64,000 nucleotides of DNA from Deinococcus gobiensis I-0 (GCF_000252445.1 NC_017790.1:1532501-1596500), one strand, 5' to 3'; positions 32,162 to 44,351 are shown, numbered from the stretch's first letter. Program-made: numbers and translations. Notes: generated from the sequence alone by a model not told the origin.

Positions 32162-32243
32162 CGGCCGGCCTCCGGGGCGCGCCCGGAAGCGGAAAGGCGA
32201 CGTGAGGCCCGCGCCCCCGCCGCCTCATCCTCCAGCCGTGGGC

Positions 32244-32765
32244 TCAGCGCACGGTGACGCGCATGTAGCAGTTGGTGCTCTTGCCACCCGCGAGGTCGGG
32301 AAGCTGCCAGCGCACGGCCTTGTACTCGCTGGGGGGCACGACGACTTCCTTCTTGACGCTCTGGCCGTTTTCCGTGACCGTCACGGTCTTTTTCAGCGGG
32401 GCCTGCGCGAAGGTCTTGCCGTCGGCGCTGAAGAGCGTGGTTACGCCGCTCACGCTGCACTGCGCCGCCTGGAAGGTGGTCGCCGGGTCCACGTTCATGT
32501 TCAGCGCGAGGCCGCGGACCAGGCCGGCGCTCACGTTGTCCACCTTCTGGTTGAGTTGCAGGAGGTTCCCGGGGCGCGCGTTCGTCGCTTCGGTCAGGCG
32601 CTCGGTGGATTTGCCGTCCACGGTGACCTGGGTCACGAGCTGATTGGACGCCGTGACGCGTACGGGGCTGTTCTGGGCCGAGGTGGCCGGCGTCTGGGCG
32701 GAGGCGAACTGGGCAGCGCCCAGCAGCAGGGGGAGCAGGGTCAGGCGGGCGAAGGTCGTCTTCAT
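32244..32765 (-). CDS. Exported protein of unknown function
   Basis: A 173-residue secreted protein. MKTTFARLTLLPLLLGAAQFASA is a clean signal peptide with AxA cleavage. The mature part is beta-rich: VRVTASNQLVTQVTVDGK, a region NARPGNLLQLNQKV resembling the DUF11-type PGDxVxYxxxxxN strand pattern seen in surface proteins, and a C-terminal WQLPDLAGGKSTNCYMRVTVR with a cysteine that may pair with that in QCSVSG. TACTCT six bases before the ATG marks the leaderless promoter, although GGAG also sits there. It converges on nothing; polA is downstream on the same strand, 16 bp from its in-frame ATG. Confidence 0.7.
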   Translation of the reverse strand: MKTTFARLTLLPLLLGAAQFASAQTPATSAQNSPVRVTASNQLVTQVTVDGKSTERLTEATNARPGNLLQLNQKVDNVSAGLVRGLALNMNVDPATTFQAAQCSVSGVTTLFSADGKTFAQAPLKKTVTVTENGQSVKKEVVVPPSEYKAVRWQLPDLAGGKSTNCYMRVTVR

Positions 32766-33029
32766 GGCTCCAGAGTACGCAGCCGTTGTGACGAGATCCT
32801 GAATTTTTTCTGCTCCCCCATCCCCCCGGTCGGGGGCAGGTGGAGGCCGGAGCCAGCGGTACGGGACATGGCGGCGATCAGGCCGCGTCACGTGCGCCGC
32901 CGTGTGCTTGAAGTGCGTCGGAAGAACGTGCTGGTGAGGTTTTTTCTCGCAGAGATGGAGGGACGCTGTGGCAGAGGAGCTGCCTTCCTGATCCGATCCG
33001 CGTCTTCGAACGACCTTATTGGTGCCGGG

Positions 33030-33143
33030 GCACGGCGTGCAGCAGGTCCTTCCCCCGTGGGGCAGCGTGATTGCCCTCTCCGGTGGTCATGGCGGGCGAT
33101 CTCGAAAGGCATCTTCTATGTCCTGAGGGGCACCTCGCGATGA
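33030..33143 (+). pseudogene. Remnant of an IS5-type transposase N-terminus
   Basis: The translation around 33080-33137 reads RWSWRAISKGIFYVLRG, which resembles the RxxxRxIxxGIFYVLRxGxxWRxLP segment of IS5-superfamily transposases; upstream, LIGAGARRAAGPSPVG resembles the preceding LIPxxRxxGRP region. The frame stops at 33143 instead of continuing into WRLLP, and no intact downstream transposase or terminal repeats are visible. The fragment is short and frame-disrupted, so this is a tentative call. Confidence 0.4.
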
Positions 33144-33307
33144 CCCCCAAACTGCAAGAAGCGGGCCTCCGAAACCGCGCCGGTGTGGTGGTGCTCCCGC
33201 GCGACCTGCACGACGTTTTTCCGCGCAGGCGGCATGTTTGGATGTGGCAGGAGAACGCGCCCTCACGATTTGACGACGAGGCACTGGTCAAGACTCCCGA
33301 GAAGCTC

Positions 33308-33778
33308 CTATACGAAGTCCTGATCCGTCCGGTGGTGTGCCGGACAGGAAAATGCCGTCCCCGACCTCTGCCGGACGCCCTTCAAGGGCCTGTCAGGTCT
33401 ATGGATGCTGCTCGTCCCCTGCCTGCCGATATCGTCCAATCTTTTTCTCATGAATACGGCCAAGGCGACCACATGCTGCAGGACCCTGGACAGGCTGAGC
33501 CCCTCCCGAGTCAGGGCGTAGGTCACCTGTGGCGGCACTGCGGCAGCCACCGTCCGCGTGATCAGGCCATCGCGCTCGAGACGGCGCAGGGTGAGCGTCA
33601 GCACGCGCTGAGAGATGCCGTGGACGCTGCGCTGGAGTTGTCGGAAGCGTTTGGATTCAGGTGACACCTCCGCGACGACCAGGACGGTCCATTTGTCACC
33701 GATACGGCCAAGACGGTCGCGGACACCGCATTCCCGCTCTTCCGCCGTGGCGCAGGGTTCGGGCGGGGTCACTTCCAT
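33308..33778 (-). CDS. HxlR-family transcriptional regulator
   Basis: A 156-residue winged-helix regulator of the HxlR type. The core CGVRDRLGRIGDKWTVLVVAEVS near residue 16 and RFRQLQRSVHGISQRVLTLTLRRLERDGLITRTV is diagnostic, followed by the wing VPPQVTYALTREGLSL. The family usually has a conserved Cys that senses aldehydes, quinones or thiol stress near the N-terminus (here within EERECGV). HxlR genes often lie divergent from a quinone or NAD(P)H oxidoreductase; the gene across the divergent gap here is a broken oxidoreductase fragment (33886). The start MEVTPPEPC is preferred over a TTG at 33850. The C-terminal 40 residues extend past the usual end. Confidence 0.82.
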   Translation of the reverse strand: MEVTPPEPCATAEERECGVRDRLGRIGDKWTVLVVAEVSPESKRFRQLQRSVHGISQRVLTLTLRRLERDGLITRTVAAAVPPQVTYALTREGLSLSRVLQHVVALAVFMRKRLDDIGRQGTSSIHRPDRPLKGVRQRSGTAFSCPAHHRTDQDFV

Positions 33779-33885
33779 GTGCCCTAGTGCCCTGCCTGTG
33801 CCTTCTTGGCACTCCACGGCGTACTCCCTACCATGCCCCAGATCACTCAAAAGAACCCACGAAACCGTAGAGAGGAGACACGCAG

Positions 33886-33984
33886 ATGCGCCTGCTCACT
33901 GGAAGTGGCGGTCGACTCGGTCGCCTCGTCATTCGGCGATTGGAAGAACGGCAACTCGCGTCCACCGCAGGGAGCCGTCATCCC
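33886..33984 (+). pseudogene. Truncated NmrA-like NAD(P)-binding oxidoreductase
   Basis: Starting at ATG 33886, with AGAGGAGA seven bases upstream, the frame reads MRLLTGSGGRLGRLVIRRLE, a Rossmann beta-alpha unit (TGxxGxLG) of NmrA/QOR2-type oxidoreductases. After about 30 residues the sequence stops resembling the family and never recovers the next strand. Its position, divergent from an HxlR regulator, is the classical place for this enzyme, so it reads as a 5' remnant of a once-regulated target gene. Confidence 0.5.
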
Positions 33985-34396
33985 ACAACAGGTCAGAGCC
34001 ACCTCATACTGAACCGTCTGAACAGGCACGTCGGTCGAACGTACGAACGCGTAGGACCGGAAGCGATAGGCGGGGTGGATATCGCCTGTAGGCGGCCCGC
34101 ACACTATCGCCCAGGTGGCCCGGCGCAAGCCCGTCGGGAGGTGATGCGTACGTCATTACGGCCCTATCAGCCCCCATGACGATGTCGGTCTTCTCCGGCA
34201 TTGCTGGCGGTTTCCTCGGCGATACGCACCGTAATGATCTGCCCCTGTTGCTGACGCCGCCCATGGGGGCGCCACTTGATCATCTCCGATCGGAAGAAGG
34301 CCGGGTGCCTGTACGGCCTCCTGCCCCTTGCGGGTGAGGCGGCTGGGTCGCCGGAGGAGGACGGCGCACCCCACGCCACATATTTCCGAGGATCGG
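33985..34396. other. Degenerate region without a recognisable gene
   Basis: No frame gives a recognisable protein. Base composition is less GC-rich and stop codons occur in all frames. It follows the truncated oxidoreductase and ends at the ilvE promoter, and probably holds decayed DNA from insertion and deletion events. Confidence 0.5.
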
Positions 34397-34402
34397 TAGA
34401 AT
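34397..34402 (+). promoter_or_regulatory. -10 element, leaderless start of ilvE
   Basis: TAGAAT, 7 nt before the ATG at 34410. Confidence 0.6.
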
Positions 34403-34409
34403 CGGGCGT

Positions 34410-35480
34410 ATGGACCTCACGCACCCCGATCCCGTCCAGGCCCGGCAGCAGGCCGACATCGACTGGAACGAACTCGGTTTCAGCTACATCCGCACCGACC
34501 TGCGCTACCTCGCCCACTGGCGCGGCGGCGAGTGGCAGCCCGGCGCGCTGACCGAGGACAACGTGCTGCACATCGCCGAGGGCAGCACCGCCCTGCACTA
34601 CGGCCAGCAGTGCTTCGAGGGCCTCAAGGCCTACCGCGCCGCCGACGGCAGCGTCAACCTGTTCCGTCCCGACCAGAACGCCGCGCGCATGGCCCGCTCC
34701 TGCGCCCGGCTGCTGATGCCCGAGGTCCCCGAAGAGATGTTCGTCGAGGCCTGTAAGCAGGTCGTGGCGGCCAACGAGCGCTTCATTCCGCCGCACGGCA
34801 CCGGCGGCGCGCTGTACCTGCGGCCCTTCGTGATCGGGGTGGGCGACAACATCGGCGTGCGGACCGCGCCCGAGTTCATCTTCAGCGTGTTCTGCGTGCC
34901 GGTGGGGCCGTACTTCAAGGGCGGGCTGACCCCGCACAACTTCATCACCTCGCAGTACGACCGCGCCGCGCCCAACGGCACCGGGGCGGCCAAGGTGGGC
35001 GGCAACTACGCCGCGAGCCTGCTGCCCGGCGCGCAGGCCAAGGCCGCCCAGGAAGGCGGGCGCCACTTCGCCGACGTGATCTACCTCGACCCCTCGACCC
35101 ACACCAAGATCGAGGAGGTCGGGGCCGCCAATTTCTTCGCCATCACCAAGGATGGCCGGCGCTTCGTGACCCCCCGGTCGCCCAGCATCCTGGAGAGCAT
35201 CACCAAGTACAGCCTGCTGCACCTCGCCGAGCACCGCCTGGGCCTGGAGGTCGAGGAGGGCGACGTGGCGATCGGCGACCTCGGGCAGTTCGGCGAGGCG
35301 GGTGCGTGCGGGACGGCGGCCGTCATCACGCCTATCGGGGGCATTCAGCACGGTGACGACTTCCACGTCTTCTACAGCGAGACCGAGGTCGGGCCGGTCA
35401 CGCGCCGCCTGTACGACGAACTCGTGGGCATCCAGTTCGGGGAGCGCGAGGCGCCCGAAGGCTGGATCGTCAAGGTCTGA
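34410..35480 (+). CDS. ilvE: Branched-chain amino acid aminotransferase
   Basis: Fold-type IV PLP enzyme, 356 residues, that makes or degrades valine, leucine and isoleucine with glutamate/2-oxoglutarate. Lys195 in AAKVGGNYAASL is the Schiff-base lysine; EVGAANFFAI and the phosphate-binding GACGTAAVITPIG fit the family. The length and the N-terminal region (GFSYIRTDLRYLAHWRGGEWQPG) place it with the larger eukaryote-like type II BCATs. Monocistronic and leaderless; no other branched-chain gene is adjacent. Confidence 0.93.
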   Translation: MDLTHPDPVQARQQADIDWNELGFSYIRTDLRYLAHWRGGEWQPGALTEDNVLHIAEGSTALHYGQQCFEGLKAYRAADGSVNLFRPDQNAARMARSCARLLMPEVPEEMFVEACKQVVAANERFIPPHGTGGALYLRPFVIGVGDNIGVRTAPEFIFSVFCVPVGPYFKGGLTPHNFITSQYDRAAPNGTGAAKVGGNYAASLLPGAQAKAAQEGGRHFADVIYLDPSTHTKIEEVGAANFFAITKDGRRFVTPRSPSILESITKYSLLHLAEHRLGLEVEEGDVAIGDLGQFGEAGACGTAAVITPIGGIQHGDDFHVFYSETEVGPVTRRLYDELVGIQFGEREAPEGWIVKV

Positions 35481-35631
35481 GCACAGGGCCGGGCCGGGCG
35501 GCGCGGGCTCGCCTTCCCGGCCAGCCCGGTTAGCAGCCCCGCCGCTGCCGCGCCGCGCCGCCGTCTGGACAGCGCCCTTAGACAGTTTTCACGTCCGGGA
35601 GCGGCGCGGGCGGGCGCTCGGGCAGGGCCGG

Positions 35632-35637
35632 TAGACT
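35632..35637 (+). promoter_or_regulatory. -10 element, leaderless start of glgB
   Basis: TAGACT, 6 nt before the ATG at 35644. Confidence 0.6.
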
Positions 35638-35643
35638 CCGGGT

Positions 35644-37536
35644 ATGACACTTCCCCTGCCTCTCGATCACGGGCATCTGCAACAGCTCGTGACGGCCGAC
35701 CTCGTCCGGCCAGACCACCTGCTCGGCGCACATCCGACCACCGAGAACGGGGTGGAGGGGGTGCGCTTCGCCGTGTGGGCCCCCAATGCCCGGTATGTCA
35801 GCGTGGTGGGCGATTTCAACGGCTGGAACGGCTTCGACAACGTGATGGAGCGTCTGGAGTTCGGGTTCTGGGGCGCCTTCGTGCCCGCCGCGCGCCACGG
35901 CCAGCGCTACAAGTTCCGCGTGACGGGCCAGGACGGCCGCACGGTGGACAAGGCCGACCCCTACGGCCGCTTTTTCGAGACGCGGCCCAACACGAGCAGC
36001 ATCGTCTGGGACCAGCCCTTCGACTGGACCGACGCCGCCTGGATGGAGAAGCGCGCGCAGGGCTTCGCGGAGGCCGTGAGCATCTACGAGTGCCACGCGC
36101 CCTCGTGGCAGAAGGGCGACGACGGCTGGTTCCTGAACTACCGCGACCTCGCGCACCGTCTGGGCGAGTACGTGACCGACATGGGCTACACCCACGTCGA
36201 GCTGCTGGGCGTCATGGAGCACCCCTTCGACGGGTCGTGGGGCTACCAGGTCACCGGCTACTACGCCCCGACGAGCCGCATGGGCAGCCCCGAGGACTTC
36301 AAGTACCTCGTGGACCACCTGCACGGCCTGGGGATCGGCGTGCTTGTGGACTGGGTGCCCGGGCACTTCCCGACCGACGAGTTCGCGCTGGCGAGTTTCG
36401 ACGGCGCGCCGCTCTACGAGTACGCCGACCCGCGCAAGGGCTTCCACTTCGACTGGAACACCTACATCTTCGACTACGGCCGCAACGAGGTCGTGATGTT
36501 CCTGATCGGCTCGGCCCTCAAGTGGCTCCAGGACTTCCATGTGGACGGCCTGCGGGTGGACGCCGTCGCCTCGATGCTGTACCTCGACTTCTCGCGCACC
36601 GACTGGGTGCCGAACGTCCACGGCGGGCGCGAGAACCTGGAGGCCATCGCCTTTCTCAAGCGCCTGAACGAGGTCGCGCACCACATGGCCCCCGGCTGCA
36701 TGATGGTCGCCGAGGAGAGCACGGCCTTCCCGGGCGTGACGGCCCCGACGCCGTTCGGCCTGGGCTTCGACTACAAGTGGGCGATGGGCTGGATGAACGA
36801 CACGCTGGCCTACTTCGAGGAAGACCCCCTCTGGCGCAAGTACGACCACCACAAGCTGACCTTCTTCAACGTGTACCGCACCACCGAGAACTTCATGCTG
36901 GCGATCAGCCACGACGAGGTCGTGCACCTCAAGGAGTCGGCGGTCATGAAGATGCCCGGCGACTGGTACATGAAGCGCGCCGGCTACCGCGCCTTTCTGG
37001 CGACGATGTGGAGCACGCCCGGCAAGAAGCTGCTGTTCATGGGCCAGGAGTTCGCCCAGAGCACCGAGTGGAACTACGCCGAGTCGCTGCCCTGGTTCAT
37101 GGCCGACCAGCCCGACCACCGGGGCGTGATGAACCTCGTGCGCCGCCTGAACGCGCTGTACCGCGAGCGCCCCGACTGGCACAAGGGAGATCTGGAGGAC
37201 GAGGGCATGCTCTGGGTCGCCGCCGACGACACCGAAACCAGCGTGTACGCCTACGTGCGCCGCGATCCCAGGGGCAGCGCCTGGAGCCTGATCGTCGCCA
37301 ACCTGACCCCGGTGTACCGTGAGGCCTACCCGGTGGGCGTGCCGCAGGCGGGCGAGTACCGGCTGCTGCTCTCGACCGACGACCTGGACTTCGGGGGCTT
37401 CGGCACCGTGCAGGGCGACCTGACCGCGACGGACGAGGGCTGGCAGGGCCAGACCGGACTGCTGCGCCTGAATCTGCCCCCTCACGGCGTGCTCGTGCTG
37501 GAGCCGGCCGCGACCGTCCTGAGCGAGGAACGTTGA
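35644..37536 (+). CDS. glgB: 1,4-alpha-glucan branching enzyme
   Basis: GH13 branching enzyme of 630 residues, which cuts alpha-1,4 glucan and rejoins it as an alpha-1,6 branch during glycogen synthesis. An N-terminal CBM48 domain (VRFAVWAPNARYVSVVGDFNGWN, about 40-62) precedes the catalytic barrel: nucleophile Asp306 in GLRVDAVASML, acid Glu in MMVAEESTAFPG (357/358), and the third acidic region SHDEVVHLK. The C-terminal beta domain is intact. The shorter N-terminus than E. coli GlgB (one CBM48 domain) is usual for Deinococcus. Its stop overlaps the TTG start of the next gene (TTGA). Confidence 0.95.
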   Translation: MTLPLPLDHGHLQQLVTADLVRPDHLLGAHPTTENGVEGVRFAVWAPNARYVSVVGDFNGWNGFDNVMERLEFGFWGAFVPAARHGQRYKFRVTGQDGRTVDKADPYGRFFETRPNTSSIVWDQPFDWTDAAWMEKRAQGFAEAVSIYECHAPSWQKGDDGWFLNYRDLAHRLGEYVTDMGYTHVELLGVMEHPFDGSWGYQVTGYYAPTSRMGSPEDFKYLVDHLHGLGIGVLVDWVPGHFPTDEFALASFDGAPLYEYADPRKGFHFDWNTYIFDYGRNEVVMFLIGSALKWLQDFHVDGLRVDAVASMLYLDFSRTDWVPNVHGGRENLEAIAFLKRLNEVAHHMAPGCMMVAEESTAFPGVTAPTPFGLGFDYKWAMGWMNDTLAYFEEDPLWRKYDHHKLTFFNVYRTTENFMLAISHDEVVHLKESAVMKMPGDWYMKRAGYRAFLATMWSTPGKKLLFMGQEFAQSTEWNYAESLPWFMADQPDHRGVMNLVRRLNALYRERPDWHKGDLEDEGMLWVAADDTETSVYAYVRRDPRGSAWSLIVANLTPVYREAYPVGVPQAGEYRLLLSTDDLDFGGFGTVQGDLTATDEGWQGQTGLLRLNLPPHGVLVLEPAATVLSEER

Positions 37537-37811
37537 CCGGTCCCGACCGGCCCCGGAGTCGGCCCGACCCCGCCACCATGCTGAGCCTGGGGCTGCTGGT
37601 GGTCCTGGCCCTGCTGCTGCTGTGGCCGCTGGTCAGCGGGGGGCCACCTCCCAGCCCCTACCTGGTGGGGGCGCTGCTGGTCGTGCGGCTGGGCCTGCAA
37701 CTGTGGCGCGCACGCACCGACGAGCGGCTGCGCCGGCCGAGCAGCTGGGCGCTGGACCTCATCCTGATCGGGCTGCTGTTCTACGCCGCCAGCGAGCAGC
37801 CGGGTGCGTAG
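37533..37811 (+). CDS. Small three-helix membrane protein, coupled to glgB
   Basis: A 92-residue integral membrane protein with three hydrophobic segments: LSLGLLVVLALLLLWPLV, YLVGALLVVRLGLQLW and SWALDLILIGLLFYAAS. The proposed TTG start at 37533 overlaps the glgB stop as TTGA, with an AGGA a few bases upstream, which indicates translational coupling. An internal ATG at 37578 would still keep the helices. No family is recognised. Confidence 0.6.
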   Translation: MTGPDRPRSRPDPATMLSLGLLVVLALLLLWPLVSGGPPPSPYLVGALLVVRLGLQLWRARTDERLRRPSSWALDLILIGLLFYAASEQPGA

Positions 37812-37844
37812 ACCGCCCCGCTTGAGCCGGGCCGCGCCCCGCGC

Positions 37845-37850
37845 TATGCT
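37845..37850 (+). promoter_or_regulatory. -10 element of the trpEGD operon
   Basis: TATGCT, 6 nt before the ATG of the Trp leader peptide, so the operon's RNA appears to begin at the leader start codon. Confidence 0.65.
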
Positions 37851-37856
37851 CGCGCC

Positions 37857-37916
37857 ATGACCGTGTTCAGGACCGTCAATGCCGCGTGGTGGTGGCCCAG
37901 CTTCGCCTGGGACTGA
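37857..37916 (+). CDS. trpL: trp operon leader peptide
   Basis: A 19-codon ORF, MTVFRTVNAAWWWPSFAWD, with three tandem Trp codons (37887-37895) and a fourth at 37908. Four Trp in 19 residues is far above chance, and it is directly upstream of trpE with a terminator between. Its role is to make ribosome progress depend on charged tRNA-Trp. TATGCT six bases before the ATG makes the leader itself leaderless, unlike the E. coli trpL with a ribosome binding site. The product is likely degraded and not functional as a protein. Confidence 0.88.
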   Translation: MTVFRTVNAAWWWPSFAWD

Positions 37917-37953
37917 TTGCCGTTGCCGCACGACCGGACCGCGCCCAGGTGGA
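37896..37953 (+). promoter_or_regulatory. trp attenuator: pause hairpin and antiterminator
   Basis: Region 1 CCCAG (37896-37900), right after the three Trp codons, pairs with region 2 CTGGG (37907-37911). Region 2, extended to 37902-37911, can instead pair with region 3 (37944-37953) in ten pairs including two G-U wobbles. A ribosome stalled at the Trp codons would cover region 1, free region 2, and so trap region 3, preventing the terminator. This is the classic attenuation logic. Confidence 0.8.
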
Positions 37954-37975
37954 ATTCCCACCGGGCGCTTTTTTT
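37941..37975 (+). terminator. trp attenuator terminator (3:4 hairpin)
   Basis: Arm GCGCCC-A-GGTGG (37941-37952, one bulged A) pairs with CCACC-GGGCGC (37958-37968) over a 5-nt loop, followed by seven T residues. It lies 40 bp before trpE and would end transcription when Trp is plentiful. Confidence 0.9.
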
Positions 37976-38014
37976 CTGCCTGCTCGCCGCCCCGCCCCGC
38001 GCCAGAGGAGCCGT

Positions 38015-39490
<1,476 letters not shown>

Positions 39491-39543
39491 CTGCCGAGCG
39501 TCCCATCCCCGTCCGTTCCCCCAGCCCCTCAGGAGACCCTGCC

Positions 39544-40170
39544 ATGACTGCATCCCCCTCCGCCCCGCCCCCTCTGCGCCTTCTGCTCATCGACAACTAC
39601 GACTCCTTCACCTACAACCTCGTGCAGTATTTCGGTGAGCTGGGCTGCGACCTGACCATCTGGCGCAACGACCAGTTCACGCTGGACGACGTGCGCGAGC
39701 TGAACCCCGACGCCATCGTGGTGTCGCCGGGTCCCTGCACGCCGACCGAGGCGGGCCTGAGCGTGCAGGTCATCCGGGAGCTGGGGCCGCAGTATCCGAC
39801 GCTGGGCGTGTGCCTGGGCCACCAGAGCATCGGCGAGGCCTTCGGCGCGCGGGTGGGCCGCGCCGCGCAGCCGGTCCACGGCAAGACCAGTCCGGTGCGC
39901 CACGACGGCCACGGCCTCTTCGCGGGGCTGGGCGACGGCGTGACCGTCACGCGCTACCACTCGCTGGTCGTGCGCGACCTGCCCCCCGAACTGGAGGCGA
40001 CCGCCTGGACCACCGACCCCGACGAGGAGATCGTGATGGCGCTGCGCCACCGCGACTACCCCGTCTACGGCGTGCAGTTCCACCCTGAAAGTATCGCCAC
40101 CGAGGGCGGCATGGCCATGCTGCGCAATTTCCTGGAGATCGTCCGTCAGCGCCGGGAGGGCCAACGATGA
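39544..40170 (+). CDS. trpG: Anthranilate synthase component II, glutamine amidotransferase
   Basis: Class I glutamine amidotransferase of about 208 residues that supplies ammonia to TrpE. LIDNYDSFTYNLVQYF opens the domain; nucleophile Cys is in LGVCLGHQSIGEAFG, and the His/Glu pair in VQFHPESIATEGG. HGKTSPVRHDG fits the anthranilate group. ATG 39544 has AGGAGA seven bases upstream; a GTG at 39487 overlapping the trpE stop (GTGA) is a second possibility and would add 19 residues. Confidence 0.94.
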   Translation: MTASPSAPPPLRLLLIDNYDSFTYNLVQYFGELGCDLTIWRNDQFTLDDVRELNPDAIVVSPGPCTPTEAGLSVQVIRELGPQYPTLGVCLGHQSIGEAFGARVGRAAQPVHGKTSPVRHDGHGLFAGLGDGVTVTRYHSLVVRDLPPELEATAWTTDPDEEIVMALRHRDYPVYGVQFHPESIATEGGMAMLRNFLEIVRQRREGQR

Positions 40171-41180
40171 TCCACGCCCGACTGATGGCCGGAGAGGTGC
40201 TCTCGCAGGAGGACGCGGCGGCGTTCATGCGCGACGTGATGTCGGGCGAGCTGAGCGGCGTGCGCCTCGCGGCGGCGCTGGCGGCCCTGCGGGTGCGCGG
40301 CGAAACGCCGGGCGAGATCGCGGGCTTCGCCCAGGCCATGCGCGAGAACGCCGTGCAGGTGCGGGTGCAGCCCCGCGACGTGCTGCTGGACGTGGTGGGC
40401 ACGGGGGGTGACGGCGCGCACACCTTCAACATCAGTACGACGACCGCCTTCGTGCTGGCGGGGGCCGGGGTGCCGGTCGCCAAGCACGGCAACCGCGCCG
40501 CGAGCAGCCGCTCGGGCAGCGCCGACGTGCTCGAAGCCCTGGGCGTGAATCTCGACGCCCCGCCCGAGGTCGTGGTGGACGCCATCGACACCCTGGGCGT
40601 GGGATTCATGTTCGCGCGCAACTACCACCCGGCCCTGCGGCACGCGGCGGCCGTGCGCTCGGACCTCGCGGCGCGCACGGTGTTCAACATCCTGGGGCCG
40701 CTCTCCAATCCGGCCGGGGCGACGCACCTGGTCGTCGGGGTGTTCAGTCCGGCCCTCACGCGCGTCATGGCCGAGGTGCTGCGGCTGCTGGGCGCCAAGG
40801 GCGCGACGGTGGTCAACGGCGACGGCCTCGACGAATTCACGGTGAGCGGGGTAAATACCGTCTCGGGCCTGCGTGACGGCGTGGTCGTGGACCGGACCCT
40901 GCACCCCGAGGAGGTCGGTGTGGGCCTGCACCCCCGCGAGGCCATCGTGGGGGGTACGCCCGCCGAGAACGCCGGCATCACCCGCGCCCTGCTCACGGGC
41001 GGCGGCACGCCGGCGCAGCGCGACATCGTGGCGCTGAACGCCGGGGCGGGCCTGCGCACCGCCGGGCGCGTAGGCAGCATCCGCGAAGGGGTCGAGCAGG
41101 CCCGCGAGGTGATGGACAGCGGCGCGGGCTGGGACGCCCTGCAACGCTACGCGGCATTCACGCAGCGCGCCCGGCGGTAG
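40167..41180 (+). CDS. trpD: Anthranilate phosphoribosyltransferase
   Basis: A 337-residue enzyme that joins anthranilate to PRPP. The glycine-rich PRPP loop is LLDVVGTGGDGAHTFNIST; KHGNRAASSRSGSADVLEALGV binds the substrates, and MFARNYHPALRHAAAVRSDL and NILGPLSNPA are family signatures. The ATG at 40167 overlaps the trpG stop (ATGA), so E, G and D form a coupled operon under one attenuator. The remaining trp genes (trpC, F, B, A) are not in the window. Confidence 0.96.
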   Translation: MIHARLMAGEVLSQEDAAAFMRDVMSGELSGVRLAAALAALRVRGETPGEIAGFAQAMRENAVQVRVQPRDVLLDVVGTGGDGAHTFNISTTTAFVLAGAGVPVAKHGNRAASSRSGSADVLEALGVNLDAPPEVVVDAIDTLGVGFMFARNYHPALRHAAAVRSDLAARTVFNILGPLSNPAGATHLVVGVFSPALTRVMAEVLRLLGAKGATVVNGDGLDEFTVSGVNTVSGLRDGVVVDRTLHPEEVGVGLHPREAIVGGTPAENAGITRALLTGGGTPAQRDIVALNAGAGLRTAGRVGSIREGVEQAREVMDSGAGWDALQRYAAFTQRARR

Positions 41181-41240
41181 GCGGGGCCGGGGCAGAGGCC
41201 GGGGCGGGGGAGGCCGGACAGGCCGGCTGTCCCGCCGGGC

Positions 41241-43490
<2,250 letters not shown>

Positions 43491-43496
43491 CGAACG

Positions 43497-43502
43497 AGTG
43501 TA
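43497..43502 (-). promoter_or_regulatory. -10 element, leaderless GTG start of uvrD
   Basis: TACACT on the minus strand, 6 nt before the GTG at 43490. Confidence 0.6.
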
Positions 43503-43563
43503 TCAGAGTCGATTCTGTTCAGGGCGTAAAGAGGAAGGAGAGTGGTCAGAAACCGCCAGCCTG

Positions 43564-43788
43564 TCAGAGCAGCCAGGGCCACCAGCGCCGCTGCGTCCAG
43601 CATAACCCGGCTGGGGGCAACCGCCACGTCGCCCTGAGGGCGAGCAGGCCCGCCGCCGCGAGGCCCAGTTGCGCCGCGCCCTGGCCCCGGCGGCCCAGCC
43701 CGAAGGCGTAGGCCAGGGTATAGAGCCCCAGTCCGGTCAGGATCAGCACCAGCAGAGTGATCAGCACGCGCAGCACGGTCGGGTTCAT
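43564..43788 (-). CDS. Small two-helix membrane protein
   Basis: A 74-residue product, MNPTVLRVLITLLVLILTGLG onward, with two hydrophobic segments (about 6-28 and 39-53) joined by a basic loop GLGRRGQG. GGGAGG lies four bases before the ATG. No family is recognised. It lies between uvrD and a divergent lipoprotein gene. The C-terminus is Trp/Arg-rich. Short, but the ribosome site and hydrophobicity support it. Confidence 0.5.
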   Translation of the reverse strand: MNPTVLRVLITLLVLILTGLGLYTLAYAFGLGRRGQGAAQLGLAAAGLLALRATWRLPPAGLCWTQRRWWPWLL

Positions 43789-43859
43789 CTCGCCTCCCTT
43801 CCCCTCCGTTCCGGAAACGGATGAGTCTCAAGTGTGGCACAGGTCTCATACGCCTCAGC

Positions 43860-43865
43860 TATGGT
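43860..43865 (+). promoter_or_regulatory. -10 element, leaderless start of lipoprotein gene
   Basis: TATGGT, 6 nt before the ATG at 43872. Confidence 0.6.
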
Positions 43866-43871
43866 CCGGAC

Positions 43872-44318
43872 ATGCGACGTCTGCTGCCTCTGCTGACCCT
43901 TCCATTCCTCACCGGCTGCTTCCAGACGAGCGGCCCCAGTGTCCAGGCCGTCACGGTGACGGTGCCGGCCACCGTAATCGCGGCCTGCGGCAGCGTGACC
44001 TGGAGCGACCCGGCGATTCCCTGGAAGGATGACCAGACCCTCGGCGACTCGGTGGGGCTGCGATACGACGGCGCCAGCCCCTCGGACCCCTCGCCCGACG
44101 GCCTGCTGGCCGGGCGCAGCCTGCACCTGTCCAAGACGGCCGGTTATACCCTGCTGAACACGCGCGCGACCCGCTTCACCAGCCTCGAATCGACCCTGAA
44201 GTGCGATAAGACCGGCCAGAGCGTGGTCGCCCGCGCTGACCTGACCGGGGGCCGCTCGGCCTTCACCACCCTGACCATCACCAACGGGCAGCTCGCCGCG
44301 ACCTGGACCCCCGGCTGA
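43872..44318 (+). CDS. Putative lipoprotein, unknown function
   Basis: A 148-residue predicted lipoprotein: MRRLLPLLTLPFLTGCFQTS has a lipobox LTGC with Cys16. The mature protein is beta-strand-rich with VQAVTVTVPATVIAACGSVTW and TLKCDKTGQSVVARADLTGG; the two further cysteines may form a disulfide. No family is recognised; it may be a small periplasmic or surface protein. TATGGT six bases upstream defines the leaderless start; an upstream in-frame start at 43821 would bury the signal peptide and is rejected. Confidence 0.7.
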   Translation: MRRLLPLLTLPFLTGCFQTSGPSVQAVTVTVPATVIAACGSVTWSDPAIPWKDDQTLGDSVGLRYDGASPSDPSPDGLLAGRSLHLSKTAGYTLLNTRATRFTSLESTLKCDKTGQSVVARADLTGGRSAFTTLTITNGQLAATWTPG

Positions 44319-44351
44319 TCCTGCTGGACTGAAGGCCTCCTTCTCCCGGCC

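Noticed and set aside
41216..41232. GGACAG / CTGTCC stem between trpD and uvrD
   Set aside because: Six base pairs without a T-run is too weak to call a terminator, although its location fits one.
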